64,000 bases of DNA. It comes from Pyricularia pennisetigena (Eukaryota > Ascomycota > Sordariomycetes > Magnaporthales > Pyriculariaceae). Under the pieces are notes generated by a model. The model had not been told where the DNA came from and did no database searches. It was given only the letters and a program-made list of their open reading frames with translations. The DNA lies in assembly GCF_004337985.1 (NCBI RefSeq), contig NW_021940920.1, forward strand, positions 1,286,549 to 1,350,548. Direction: 5' to 3'. Position numbers and translations under genes: made by a program. Of this stretch, positions 12,240-23,226 are shown piece after piece; the stretch's first letter is position 1; the number at the start of each line of letters is the position of its first letter.

Positions 12240-14582
12240 ATGTCGTCACGAACATTGGCTCTCTCCCGCCATGTGGCTAGGATTGGACAAGCACATTCTT
12301 CACAGGTGCGGCTTTTGTCGAGCTCCCGAAGGCTTTTGAACAGCTCCGGGCTGGATTCTTCAAGACAGCAGACATGGAGAAAGTCTTCGCAGGTCGAGGC
12401 CGTTGCCCGGCAGTCATCTCTGCGCCGCCATCAGAGCACCTCGGCCCAGGCATCCGGCATCTGGGGTGAAGACGTGCTCCGTCAAAAGGACTTCCCCAAG
12501 ATCCACAGCCTCCAGGAGTTCAGTGACAGGCACATTGGCCCCGATGCGCAAGAGGAGGTGGAGATGCTCAAGGCTCTAGACCCGCCAATGGAGTCGATGG
12601 ACGCCTTTGTTGGAGAGGTCATTCCCGAGGATGTGCGGTTGAGCAAGCCGATGGGCGTGTGGCGGAAGCAGACCGAGCAGGAAATCTCGGCAAACATCTC
12701 GGCCAAGTGCCGTGATTCGCCACCGCCGTGCTTCATCGGAAAGGGTTACTACAACACGCTGACCCCCGAGGTCATCAAGCGGAACATCCTCGAGAGCCCC
12801 GCCTGGTACACCAGCTACACGCCGTATCAGGCCGAGGTGAGCCAGGGCCGCCTGGAATCGCTGCTCAACTTCCAGACCATGGTTTCGGACTTGACCGGGT
12901 TGCCCGTCGCCAACGCCAGTCTTTTGGACGAGGGTACTGCTGCGGCTGAGGCTATGACACTCTCCATCAACTCGCTTCCGTCGTCCCGGGTGAAGAGGCC
13001 CGGAAAGACGATGCTCGTGGCCAGCTCGATGAACCCCATGACCATCCAGGTCATGGAGGGTCGCGCCGAGGGTTTCGATGTCAAGATCGAGAAGGTGGCA
13101 ATCCCTTCGCCCGAATTTAATGAGCGGTTGGAGCAGCTCGGTGACGACGTCGTGGGTGTCATGGTTCAGTACCCTGATGACCTTGGTGGACTGGCCGATT
13201 ACCGGGACGTGGCCAAGCGCGTGCACGACAAGGGAGCTCTGCTCAGCTGTGCTACGGAGCTCCTCGCTTTGACGCGGTTCACGCCGCCGGGCGAGTGGGG
13301 AGCCGACATTGCCTTTGGAAGCTCGCAGAGGTTCGGAGTTCCCCTGGGTGGCGGTGGCCCGCACGCTGCCTTCTTTGCGGTTTCCGAGAAGCACAAGCGC
13401 AAGATTCCCGGCCGTCTCGTCGGTCTGTCCAAGGACCGCCGGGGTGAGCGGGCACTCCGCTTGGCGCTGCAGACGCGTGAGCAGCACATCCGGAGAGAGA
13501 AGGCGACCAGCAACGTCTGCACTGCCCAGGCGCTGCCCGCCAACGTGGCGGCCATGTACGCCGTCTACCATGGTCCCGAGGGACTGAAGGCTATCGCCGA
13601 GAGCATTGCGCGCAAGGCCAAGTACGTCCAGGCAGCTATTGCGCAGCTCGGCTTCTCTGTGGCCGAGACCAAGGCTATCGATGGCGTGGTTGCTTGGGAT
13701 ACCGTTGTTGTAGACATGGGCTCCCCAGAGACGCTGCGGAAATTCTTGGAGTCGACCAAGGACAAATTCCAAGTGCGTGAGTTGACTACCCCCGGTCGCT
13801 TCTCCATCACGGTCGACGAGTCGACAACGCAGGAGGACATCGACTCGCTCCTGGGAGAGCTGTCCAGCTATGCACCGAACAAGAGCGTCGGCCCGCAGCA
13901 GTTCAAGGATAGCTTCTCCAAGGCTGTGTCGGTAGAGCTGCCCGGCCACTTCAAGCGATCCTCCCCGTATCTGCAACACCCAGTCTTCAACTCTCACCAC
14001 TCGGAGACGGAGCTTCTGAGGTATATTTACCACCTCCAGTCCAAGGACCTCTCGCTGGTGCACTCGATGATCCCGTTGGGCTCGTGCACCATGAAGCTCA
14101 ACGGCTCAGTCGAGATGACTACGCTTTCGATGCCGGCCTGGTCGCAATCCCACCCTGCAGCCAACGACCAGCATGTGTGGGCCGACATGCTCAGTTCCCT
14201 CAAGAGCATGCTTGAGAAGGTGACGGGCATGTCCGAGGTGACGCTGGAGCCCAACTCTGGCGCGCAAGGTGAATTCGCCGGGCTGCGGGCAATCCGGGCC
14301 TACCACAAGAGCCGAGGCGAGGGCAAGCGGGACATCTGCCTGATTCCCGTGTCGGCGCACGGTACCAACCCGGCGTCGGCCGCCATGACGGGCATGCGTG
14401 TGGTCCCCATCAAGTGTGACGTCAAGACGGGCAACCTCGACGTGGAGGACCTGCAGGCCAAGTGTGAGAAGTACCGCGACGAGCTCGGCGCCATTATGGT
14501 GACGTACCCCAGCACCTTTGGTGTCTTCGAGCCGAGGATCCGCGAGGTCTGCGACATTGTGCACCGCCACGGCGGCCAGGTG

Positions 14583-14621
<39 letters not shown>

Positions 14622-14660
14622 TGCTCGCCTGGCGACATTGGTGCCGACGTCTGCCACTTG

Positions 14661-14695
<35 letters not shown>

Positions 14696-15576
14696 TGGCG
14701 GTCCGGGCTCCGGTCCCGTCTGCGCCAAGAGCCATTTGGGACCTTTCTTGCCAAACGCCCAAGTGCGCGAGGCCGAGACCAAGGCAGTTTCGCTCAGCGG
14801 TCCCAAGTCGGGCGAGGAGGCCTCGTCGTTTGCCGTCAGCTCTGCTCCCCACGGCAGTGCCTCCATCCTGCCTATCAGCTGGTCCTACATGGCTCTCATG
14901 GGTACGTAACCAATTCCACTCTGAACTAGATGGTCTAAAAAGGCCAAAACTTGGCGTATACTGACACACTACCCACTTCATAGGCCCCGACGGACTCAAG
15001 AAGGCAACCGAGGTGGCCATCCTCAACGCAAACTACCTGCTCGCGCGCCTCAAGCCGCACTACCCCATTCTATACACCAACGACAAGGGCCGCTGCGCGC
15101 ACGAGTTCATCCTGGACGCGCGGCCGTTCTCCAAGACGGCGGGCGTCGAGGCCATCGACATCGCCAAGCGTCTGCAGGACTACGGCTTCCACGCGCCGAC
15201 CATGAGCTGGCCCGTGGCCAACACCCTGATGGTGGAGCCGACCGAGAGCGAGTCCAAGGCGGAGCTGGACCGGTTCGCCGACGCTCTCATCAGCATCCGC
15301 GCCGAGATCCGGGAGATCGAGGAGGGCAGGCAGCCCAAGACGGGCAACGTCCTCAAGAACAGCCCACACCCGCTCCACGACATCATCGGCGGCGACGGCA
15401 ATGCAGGCGCCGCCTGGGACAGGCCATACACCCGCGAGCAGGCCGCCTACCCGCTCCCCTGGCTGCGGGAGAAGAAGTTTTGGCCTTCGGTTGCTCGTGT
15501 CGACGACACCTTTGGAGACCTGAACTTGTTTTGCACTTGCCCGCCTGTGGTGGACACAACGGGGGATGCGAACTAA
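12240..15576 (+). CDS. gcv2: Glycine dehydrogenase (decarboxylating), P-protein of the glycine cleavage system
   Basis: PLP enzyme of the mitochondrial matrix. It decarboxylates glycine and passes the aminomethyl group to the lipoyl arm of the H-protein, feeding one-carbon metabolism. Inferred exons: 12240-14901 and 14984-15576; 1084 residues, usual for eukaryotic P-proteins. Seen: about 65 N-terminal residues rich in Arg and Ser ([22 protein letters not shown]) fit a mitochondrial presequence. An N-terminal GDC-P half begins at RHIGPD. The C-terminal half carries [12 protein letters not shown], the PLP site [16 protein letters not shown] (Lys-811) and the Gly-rich loop after it. The single intron (GTACGT...CATAG) falls inside [12 protein letters not shown] and restores a conserved segment. 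The first ATG is chosen because it gives the presequence. Confidence 0.96.
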
Positions 15577-17180
15577 GGTATTCCCGTCCGTTGGGCGCTG
15601 TTGTGTTGATTTTAAACTGTGTTCCATGAGCTACGTATTTGCTTCCATGTTTTGTGTCATTTACTTTCTACATTTGCTTTCTCGTCGTTTCATGGTATAC
15701 AGGGCCATCTCATTCAACAGAGATAGAAATCTGCTACATCAAAAAGACCATTGGAGTTTTGGGGTTTAATGAATACCTAGGTGGTATAGTTCTACACATT
15801 TCAACACTTAGATAGCAGGCATGGAGTCTTAAAGGCGAAAATAGAAAACAAGGTCGTTCAAAGAAAAGATTTTGTGTATAGTCCCTTTGTTAGCAGCGTC
15901 GTATACGCCATGAATGGACGCTGTTTTAGGCTCAAAATATCAGACAGTTAATTTCAGATGTTACCGAAAAGGCTCTGAAGAAGAGATAAAATGATCAATC
16001 CTTTGTTGTCATATTGTACATCAAATTGGTTGATCGACGATCATGTGGCACAAAGTATGGGCAGTCAACAAACAATGTAGTCGAAATCAGGGGTACCTAA
16101 CCCTGTGCGGTCATGTACTGCGTAGTTTGTAAAACAACAACAGATGATGTGTGACCGAGTACGCAATCAGACTGAAGAAACAGAACAAGGAAAAAAAAGG
16201 ATGAAGAACAATGAAGGAAGGAATAAAAAAAGAAAAGAAGAAAAAAATCACAAAGTTGTCTGATATGCCCCGGAAAGAAAAAAAAACCAAACAAAAATGA
16301 AAATCTTCGGAACCGATTTTCAGCCAAAAGGAGGAGCGGCCGCATCAACATGACGGGCATTTGGTCTCGGCTGCGTCTCTGGTGGTTCCTCGGTCCTGTT
16401 TCACGTCCCAGGTGGTCATCCGTGCAGCGTGTCCTATCATTTAGGCCGAAGGGGAACGCAGGCTGATATTTTGGTTTCTGTTTGATCTATTTCTTTTTTT
16501 TTTTTTGGGATGGATTCTTTTCTCTGCCTAGGGGCCGAAGATTCTTAGGGTTGTCGTTCTTTGAAAAAAAAAAAAAAAGTTAGGTATGGGAACCATGCTC
16601 GTTAAACAGTACCTATATCGTCATGGTGTGAGATATATTGCTGCACCAAGTAGTATTCGTGTTTTGTTTTTGCTACACTATGTATTCTCACGGCTAGAAG
16701 ACGGCTAGAAGACGGCTGTCTGTCAGATACTTTGTTGGTATCACACACACAAGGAAAAACAAAATACTCGCTTTCCAACAACCGTGTTGACCGGTTAGTG
16801 CTCGCCGGTTGTTCAGAGGAACTAATAGTTCGACAGCCCACTTCCAAGATGAAAGAAATAAAAAAAAATGATCAAGTCTGCACTGTACGCCTCAAGCTTT
16901 CTTGCTTCATCCCGAAATCGATACATGGCGCCCTAGGCCATCTCGAAAGCTTGTAGATGCAGCACATCAGACGATGACTTCACAGCCTCTGGGGCCGGCT
17001 GACTAAAATGTGAACTCTCGCCACACAAAAACGAACAGAGTCTGTCTCATTTCGTGGCAGAGATGTAGAGTTTTGAGTTCGTTATCAGCATCCTCACAAA
17101 CAGGCAAAAAAAACGCAGCTAGAAGGAACAAGAAGAAAAAAAAAGGCGAGAAAAAACCCACTCCGCCCTAGGGTTCTCAA
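15577..17180. other. 1.6 kb intergenic region
   Basis: Holds the gcv2 3' UTR and the promoter of the downstream DUF4185-like gene. There are T- and A-tracts near 16493-16507 and 16565-16578, and a short tandem CGGCTAGAAGA-type repeat at about 16690-16712. I see no coding or RNA gene. Confidence 0.45.
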
Positions 17181-17195
17181 ATGCCGCCAACATGA
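17181..17195 (+). promoter_or_regulatory. Mini upstream ORF overlapping the main start codon
   Basis: ATG CCG CCA ACA TGA: a four-codon uORF whose stop overlaps the next gene's start (ATGA at 17192-17195). If translated it could lower initiation on the main ORF or promote termination-reinitiation. Whether the transcript includes it is unknown. Confidence 0.4.
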
Positions 17196-18478
17196 GATCC
17201 CTCTCGATTCCCATCCTATCATACTTTCTAGAGCTCCTAGCACCGCCATTAGACCGGCTGCCGGCACAGCAGATCCCCGTCAAAAATGCTCCGATACCAT
17301 CAACGTGGGCACAAGACGACTCCGCCGCCGCCGCCGCCGCCGCCACAGACTTTTCCCTCCCGCGAGTGGCGGAGACGAAGGAGCTGGGCATCGCCGAGGA
17401 CGTCATGCTGAACCGAGACTCGTGCAACTCGGCGCGCCTCGCCGACCGGACGCTGTGGACGTGCCGCGACACGCAGTGGGTCACGAGCAGCGGGCTGCCG
17501 CAGCTCGCCATCATCAGCAGCACGGCCAGCTGGACCGACGACGGCGAGCCGCTGCGCATGTACGGCGACCAGGACGGCCGGGCCTTCTTCCCGCTGCTAG
17601 ACGGCAACTGCAACGACGACCAGGCGGGCATGTGCGGCGACGGCACGCGCTACTCCATCTGGCCTGACAGCCCGCCGCTGGTGGTGGCGGACGAGCCGTC
17701 CAGCCCGGGGGTCGTGTCGGCCTACACGTGGATCAAGCAGTTCCGCATCGACGAGGAGCTGAAGCCCTCGGACCCGGATCCGGCCTCGACGCTGTACCGG
17801 ATCGACTACGACGTCGCGCAGGGCGGCGGCGGCAGCAACAACAAGTCGGCGCTCCCGCGCGTGGCCGTGGTCAACGAGTCCTTCTACCCGGCCAGGGACG
17901 TGGCGTACGGCAACTACGGGCACGTGACGCGCGACGGCGTGGCGTACCTGTACGGCCAGACGTCCAACGGGCGCGTGACGCTGGCGCGGACGCGGGCGAC
18001 GCGCGCCTCCGTCGAGGACCGTTCCACGTACGAGTACTTTACGCTGGGGCGCTGGACCGACGTCAAGCCGCCGTTCGAGGCCGTCGAGAAGACGAGCTGC
18101 TGCGAGGTCCCCAACGCGTCCGCCGGCGGCCAGGGCACCTACTTCTGGTCCGACAAGTGGAGGCGGTACGTCTGGGTCGGCCAGGCCGGGTACACCGTCT
18201 CGCCCGACTTTTACATCACCACCGCCCCGGCCCCCGAGGGCCCCTGGGACAAGCCCGTCCTGTTCTACAAGGGCGTGGGCGGCAACTACTCGCTCAGCGC
18301 CTACAGCCTGCAGGCCCACCCGGGCGTGGTGCTGGGGGATGCTGGCGGCGGCGGTGATGGTGACTGGAAGGGCGAGGAGATGGTCCTCTCGTACACCAGA
18401 AACGACGGCGTCTATGGGGACCACGAGCAGCTTTTCAACATCTACACAACTCCCGTGGTCAGGGTTAGATGGGAATAG
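17192..18478 (+). CDS. DUF4185-like (five-bladed propeller) protein, possibly secreted
   Basis: Function unknown. Single exon, 428 residues. Seen: the N-terminus MRSLSIPILSYFLELL is a weak signal-peptide candidate. It is followed by an Ala tract (residues 44-50, GCC repeats), then propeller-like repeats with patterns seen in DUF4185 and glycoside-hydrolase-like proteins: RDSCNSARLADRTLWTCRDTQ, a VTRDGVAYLYGQT blade, the YFWSDKWRRYVWVGQ blade, ITTAPAPEGPWDKPVLFY, and a final blade ending LFNIYTTPVVRVRW. Paired Cys residues (for example the CC at about 305-306) fit an extracellular protein. Known: DUF4185 belongs to the five-bladed propeller superfamily with carbohydrate-active relatives, but no activity is established. 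The catalytic acid pair of true hydrolases cannot be assigned by eye. GC content is high, like its neighbours. Confidence 0.6.
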   Translation: MRSLSIPILSYFLELLAPPLDRLPAQQIPVKNAPIPSTWAQDDSAAAAAAATDFSLPRVAETKELGIAEDVMLNRDSCNSARLADRTLWTCRDTQWVTSSGLPQLAIISSTASWTDDGEPLRMYGDQDGRAFFPLLDGNCNDDQAGMCGDGTRYSIWPDSPPLVVADEPSSPGVVSAYTWIKQFRIDEELKPSDPDPASTLYRIDYDVAQGGGGSNNKSALPRVAVVNESFYPARDVAYGNYGHVTRDGVAYLYGQTSNGRVTLARTRATRASVEDRSTYEYFTLGRWTDVKPPFEAVEKTSCCEVPNASAGGQGTYFWSDKWRRYVWVGQAGYTVSPDFYITTAPAPEGPWDKPVLFYKGVGGNYSLSAYSLQAHPGVVLGDAGGGGDGDWKGEEMVLSYTRNDGVYGDHEQLFNIYTTPVVRVRWE

Positions 18479-19040
18479 AGGATTTGCGTGGGTGTGGGCA
18501 CGGGTGTTCTGCATTGTTTTTTTTTTTTTTTTTTTTGTCTTTCTTTTTGGGTGGTTTGCTGTCTTGTTTGCAGCGGTTCACTTGTGATAGATCAAATCTT
18601 ACAAGTTGTGCATCTTTTAACTGCGCTGCTGCTCCTGTGAAAACCCATCAGTAACAAGCTCGCAAATTTGATTCTTGTCTGCGCAGAATCAACATCAAGA
18701 GACCGGCAAGCGGCGAGTCTCATGGTTCCGTTTGCCAAATCTGCAGTACGAAACGAAGCTTGCAGCGTACTGCTAGCCTCAACGTAGCTTTCTTTGGGGG
18801 GGCGGCGGTGATGGAAACCTGAACAAAGCTTCCCGACTTGAGCTCCTTGCTCTCTTTTGCAAGTTGAGCCCGTCATCCACGGGACTTGTGGTTTTCAGTT
18901 GCAGGGCTTGTCAGACGCCTGCATCCGGACCACCGGCTCCGAGGGTGGCAAGACCTCGCTGTACGCGCCATGGGTGCTAAAAGCTGCAAGAGGTGCGGCG
19001 TCGGATCCGCTTAGGACGGGAATTCCCGCATACCCTCTCC
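18479..19040. other. Convergent 3' region with T-tract
   Basis: Between the convergent stops of the DUF4185-like gene and the TIM-like gene. Includes a run of 20 T at about 18517-18536. Open frames here lack protein character. Confidence 0.45.
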
Positions 19041-19805
19041 TCAAGCCTCGGACACCTCCCGAATGGTCCGGACAAACTGCTCCGGGTCGTGGGCAAACCT
19101 GCCCAGGAACAGACCATCCACTCCATCCTTGAGCTTCTCAAACAGTCCCGGGCCGGCACTCCCACCGTACAGGATCCTGACCGGCCCTTCCCTCGACCGC
19201 ACGCAGTCCAGGTCGCGGATCCCCCGAGCGACGGCGACCACGTACTCGGCGGCAGCGGGCTGCGCGGCCCCGATGGCCCAGACGGGCTCGTAGGCGAGCA
19301 CGACCTCGGCGGCGGCGGGGACGGCGGCCATGACGGCGTGGACCTGGACCGCGACGTCGGCGACGGCAGCGGAGATTTCCGGCTGACGCGCCGTCTCGCC
19401 CACGCACACGAGCGGGATCATGCCGTTGCGGACGACGGCGGCGGCCTTGGCGGCGGCCGAGGCGTCCGTCTCGCCAAACAGCCGCCTGCGCTCGGCGTGG
19501 CCCAGCTCCACGATCCGGCAGCCGACCTCGGCCAGCACGGCCGCCGAGACCTCCCCCGTGTACGCGCCGGCGTCTTCCGAGTAGCAGTCCTGGGCGCCCG
19601 GGAGGATCGGGGAGGAGGCGGCGCGGAGCTGCTGGATGGATGGGACCAGCGTCACGTGGTCCGGGATGATGAAGACGTCGGTGTTGGAGGGGACGGTCGG
19701 CAGCAGGGAAAGGAGGCTGGTGATGTAGGAGGATGTGCGGGCGGCGGAGAAGTACATCTTTGTCGATACGCCGACGATGCGGCGGCGTGGTGAGGGTGTG
19801 GACAT
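19041..19805 (-). CDS. Triosephosphate-isomerase-like sugar-phosphate isomerase (paralog)
   Basis: TIM-barrel isomerase, single exon, 254 residues. Seen: catalytic residues are kept: Lys in GVSTKMYFS, His in ELGHAERRRLFGE, Glu in AYEPVWAIG, and the phosphate loop ILYGGSAGP. It departs from housekeeping TIM: the first motif is STK rather than NWK (loss of the usual Asn), GHSERR is GHAERR, and the mobile-loop hinge GTGKTA is GAAQPA. Known: TIM-like proteins that isomerise L-erythrulose-1-phosphate exist in erythritol pathways (EYI1 in Yarrowia; LerI/EryH in bacteria). Inferred: a tetrulose- or triose-phosphate isomerase serving the adjacent kinase, aldolase and dehydrogenase genes, not the glycolytic enzyme. 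It is divergent from the kinase gene. No peroxisomal SKL-type tail is seen. Confidence 0.85.
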   Translation of the reverse strand: MSTPSPRRRIVGVSTKMYFSAARTSSYITSLLSLLPTVPSNTDVFIIPDHVTLVPSIQQLRAASSPILPGAQDCYSEDAGAYTGEVSAAVLAEVGCRIVELGHAERRRLFGETDASAAAKAAAVVRNGMIPLVCVGETARQPEISAAVADVAVQVHAVMAAVPAAAEVVLAYEPVWAIGAAQPAAAEYVVAVARGIRDLDCVRSREGPVRILYGGSAGPGLFEKLKDGVDGLFLGRFAHDPEQFVRTIREVSEA

Positions 19806-21259
19806 GGTGGTGGTGGTGTTTTTTTCGTGTTTTTCTTTTTCTTTTCTTTTGTTTCTTCTTCTTTGGGATGAGTTGATGGTTGTTAATTGAAGATATAAAG
19901 TTTGATTCTTGTTAGGTGTGCAAGCGCAACAAATAATAGAAACTGGTTGGCGATAATGGAAGATTGAATAATGAAGCTTGTTCCTGTGGTGCAGTCGCAG
20001 TTAATTACAGGTACTGCAGTAACTAACAACCTGGTCTAGATCTCTCCAAAGGATCCCCAATTTTGAACCCCGCCACCCAGCTTTCTCCTCTTTCCCTTTG
20101 CTATCGGCTTCAGGGGTCGATGCGACAAAACTGCCATGTCTTCTTTGTCAAGTGCTCCAGCTACGACCACAAATTTCTTTTCTTTCTCTTACTCGCTTGT
20201 ACGGCGCTTATTAGACCTTGTTTTTGATGGCTATTCAAAGTTTCAATAGGCAAGCCTGATGATCCCTGCCACCATTACAACAAGCAAATAAGGGAATCCG
20301 AACAGGATCGACTCTAACTGCCATTCAGTCTCTTCGGTTTCCTTGCGCTAAATACCACAACCAGTCTCGGATTACCTATTTGGGACATCCGAGGCGCAAC
20401 AGAGATCGTGATCACCCGCGTGGCGGGACAAGACCCCGTGGCGCAATTTCCGATAGCGAGTCTCCAACAAAAAAAGAGAGAGAGAGAGAAAAAAAAGAAA
20501 TTCTCTTCCAGGCCCTGGAAAGGAGACACGTCAAAAAAAAAAAAAAAAAAAAAAATGTCTGGGCGCCCCCGCATTCCACGTCTGACCCAACCCGACCCGA
20601 TCTCGGGGTGGACCATCCCCGAGCAGTGGTAAGCTTGTAAGGGTCCCCCAAAAGCCCAACGTCGGGTCGGGCGAGAATATTCCAAAGAGTGGAGGGACGC
20701 AAAAGAGAGCGGGGGGAGCGAGTGCTGGATCGGTCCTCTCCACTGCGTCTATGCAGGCAGAATATGTCCCCCGGAAAGAAAGGTTCGATGAGACATGGGC
20801 ATCCTTTCCAGAGCAACATGCGGGGTTCCACCTCCATCAATCATCACGGCCCAGGGCCTATTTTCTTCTTTTGGTTTTTTTTTTTTTATTTTTATTTTTA
20901 TTTTTTTTATTAATTTGTCCGTATTCTGATGCTCGTCTCGCCTGTAGCCCCCTTTACCCGCCCGTTCTCATATACTACGTGCTGGTACCCGTGATACAGG
21001 GCACAGGGCACGTCAAGGGTCCCGTCCTCCTGATGTTCCTTTTGCATTGCATTGCATTTTGTCCATGTTTTCTTTTACACCCCCCTGAAGTAGACATTGG
21101 CCTACTTCCATATCAACTGCTTTCATAAACTCATCCCCAAGAATCCAATTAATCGCTTAATTTCAGAGAGCAGCAGCATACAACCCCTGTGTGATAGACC
21201 ATTACAGTTGGTTTATCACCTCGCCCTAATCACATTCCACAGTACAAGCGGGCTTCAAA
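19806..21259. promoter_or_regulatory. Bidirectional upstream region of isomerase and kinase genes
   Basis: A 1.45 kb region between divergent start codons. It has purine and pyrimidine tracts (GA-rich at about 20475-20505, an A-tract at 20533-20554, T-rich at 20876-20911). No coding frame is convincing. If the cluster is co-regulated, shared binding sites should lie here. Confidence 0.4.
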
Positions 21260-23035
21260 ATGTCCAAACGTCATTTATTCCCCTCATCAACGGGCCTCGT
21301 CCCCAAAGCCCTCCGTGGCATTGTCGCCTACAACCCCTCCCTCTCCCTTGACGAGACCAACCGCGTCGTCTTTGACACCACACATCCCACCTCGCAAGTC
21401 TCACTCATCAGCGGCGGCGGCTCTGGACACGAGCCCGCGTGGTCCGGCTATGTCGGCACCAACATGCTGGCCGCCTCGGTGGCAGGCGACATCTTTGCCA
21501 GCCCCTCCACCAAGCAGATCCTCGCCGGCATCGCCGCGGTCCCGTCCGACAAGGGCTCCATCCTCGTGATAACCAACTACACGGGCGACTGCCTGCACTT
21601 TGGCCTGGCGGCGGAAAAGGCCGGCCCCAAGTGCAGGGTGCTGATCTGTGGCGACGACGTCTCGGTCGGCCGCAAGGGCAGCCTGGTCGGCCGCCGCGGA
21701 CTGGCGGGACAGATCGGCGTGCTCAAGGTCATGGGCGGGGCGGCCGGCCGCGGCGACTCGCTGGACGACGTCTACGACCTCGGCGCCGCCTTTGCCGACC
21801 AGATCGTCTCCATCGCCGCCACCCTCGACCACTGCCACGTCCCCGGTCGCGCCGAGCACGGCATGCTGGACCCGGACGAGGTCGAGATCGGAACCGGCCC
21901 GCACAACGAGCCCGGGTACCGCAAGATCTCGCCGCACCCCTCGCCGGAGCAGCTCGTGGCCGAGGTGCTGCGCTACTGCCTGGACGAAAAGGACCCCGAG
22001 AGGGCGTACGTCAAGTTCGCGCCCGGCGACGAGACCTTCCTGCTGGTCAGCAACTTTGGCGGCATGTCGCACCTCGAGATGGGCGCGCTGGTCGACGAGC
22101 TGCTGGAGCAGCTGGCGCGGGACTGGAAGCTCGAGCCGGCGCGCGTCTACTGCGGCCCGCTCGAGACTTCGCTCAACGCCCCGGCCTTTTCCGTCTCGGT
22201 GGTCAACGTGACGGCCGCGGCGGCCGCGAGCAAAAAGTACACGGTCGACGACATCAAGGCCTTTGCCGACGTCAAGACCAGCACGTACTGGGAGTCGTAC
22301 GCCGGCTCCCAGTCGACGCGGCGGCCCAGGGCGGAGCAGTTTGTGAAGCCGCCCGCCGAGCCGCAGCGGACCGTCGACCCGGCGCGCGACCTCACGGCGG
22401 ACGGGCCGACGCTCGAGGCCATGCTGCGCCGGGCCTGCGAGCAGCTCTCCCGCGCCGAGCCCGACCTCACCAAGTGGGACATGGTCATGGGCGACGGCGA
22501 CTGCGGCGAGACGCTCAAGACGGGCGCGGACCACCTCCTCGCCGCGCTGGACGGGGGGCTCGCGCGCGGCGGGTCCGTCGTCGCCGTCCTGCACGAGCTC
22601 GAGGAAATTGTCGAGAGCAAGATGGGCGGGACGCTGGGCGGGATCCTGGGGATTCTGTTCGTGGCGTTCCGCAACGGCCTCGAGCGCCGCGCCGCCCAGG
22701 CCGCTGCTGGTGGTGCGCAGGCCGATCTGGCGGGCAGCCTGGCGGCGGCGCTGCTCGAGGCCATCGCGTCGCTGGAGCGCTACACGCCGGCCAAGGTCGG
22801 CGACCGCACCGTCATGGACACGCTTATCCCGTTCGCGCAGGCGCTGCGGAACGATGGGTTCGAGGCGGCCGTCAAGGCGGCCGTCGAGGGGAGCGAGGCC
22901 ACAAGGCACATGAAGCCGAGGCTGGGCAGGGCGACCTACGTTGGCGCTGGCAGTGAGGGTGGCGAGCTGCCGCCTGACCCTGGAGCTTGGGGTGCTAGGG
23001 TTGCCATTGAGGGGTTGTTTTCAGGGTGGAAATAA
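21260..23035 (+). CDS. Dihydroxyacetone-kinase family kinase (DhaK-DhaL), possible L-erythrulose kinase
   Basis: ATP-dependent ketose kinase, single exon, 591 residues, with fused DhaK and DhaL domains as in eukaryotic Dak proteins. Seen: the DhaK domain (about 1-340) has LISGGGSGHEP and LDHCHVPGR, whose His (191 or 193) would bind the substrate carbonyl covalently. It also has the NFGGMSHLEM segment. A linker follows (about 345-385), then DhaL with the Mg-ATP Asp cluster MGDGDCGET (about 410-418), MGGTLGGILG and GDRTVMDTL. The tail lacks an SKL-type peroxisomal signal. Known: close relatives phosphorylate dihydroxyacetone or glyceraldehyde, and one fungal branch (Yarrowia EYK1) phosphorylates L-erythrulose. 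Inferred: given the TIM-like and LtnD-like neighbours, a C4 ketose is at least as likely as dihydroxyacetone. Convergent with the aldolase gene. Confidence 0.9.
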   Translation: MSKRHLFPSSTGLVPKALRGIVAYNPSLSLDETNRVVFDTTHPTSQVSLISGGGSGHEPAWSGYVGTNMLAASVAGDIFASPSTKQILAGIAAVPSDKGSILVITNYTGDCLHFGLAAEKAGPKCRVLICGDDVSVGRKGSLVGRRGLAGQIGVLKVMGGAAGRGDSLDDVYDLGAAFADQIVSIAATLDHCHVPGRAEHGMLDPDEVEIGTGPHNEPGYRKISPHPSPEQLVAEVLRYCLDEKDPERAYVKFAPGDETFLLVSNFGGMSHLEMGALVDELLEQLARDWKLEPARVYCGPLETSLNAPAFSVSVVNVTAAAAASKKYTVDDIKAFADVKTSTYWESYAGSQSTRRPRAEQFVKPPAEPQRTVDPARDLTADGPTLEAMLRRACEQLSRAEPDLTKWDMVMGDGDCGETLKTGADHLLAALDGGLARGGSVVAVLHELEEIVESKMGGTLGGILGILFVAFRNGLERRAAQAAAGGAQADLAGSLAAALLEAIASLERYTPAKVGDRTVMDTLIPFAQALRNDGFEAAVKAAVEGSEATRHMKPRLGRATYVGAGSEGGELPPDPGAWGARVAIEGLFSGWK

Positions 23036-23175
23036 AACGAAATGTGGGGAAGGTTTCTTTTACTTTTATAAAGTTTTTTGTTTTATATATATTTTACTTG
23101 GCAAGTATATGCAGATATGTCACAGGCTAATTATTGTCTGCTTTTGATAGCGAGCTATAGTAGTACCAAAAATTC

Positions 23176-23215
23176 TTTTTTTTTTTTTTTTTTTCTCTCT
23201 CTCTCTCTCTTCTCT
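23176..23215. repeat. T tract plus (CT)n between convergent stops
   Basis: About 19 T followed by a CT-dinucleotide run, lying in the 190-base space between the convergent kinase (stop at 23035) and aldolase (stop at 23227) genes. Its position in shared 3' UTR space may affect transcript ends. Confidence 0.8.
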
Positions 23216-23226
23216 GCCCGCCTCCC

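Noticed and set aside
12576..14063. 495-codon open frame antisense to gcv2
   Set aside because: It mirrors the GC-rich codon bias of the real gene on the plus strand, has no family signature, and gcv2 here is certain.
17597..18514. 305-codon antisense frame over the DUF4185-like gene
   Set aside because: Shadow frame with Arg/Val/Ala-rich composition. The sense frame has blade patterns and paired Cys.
21439..22956. 505-codon plus-strand frame and 502-codon antisense frame over the kinase gene
   Set aside because: Arg/Pro/Gly-rich shadow frames of the DhaK-DhaL gene.
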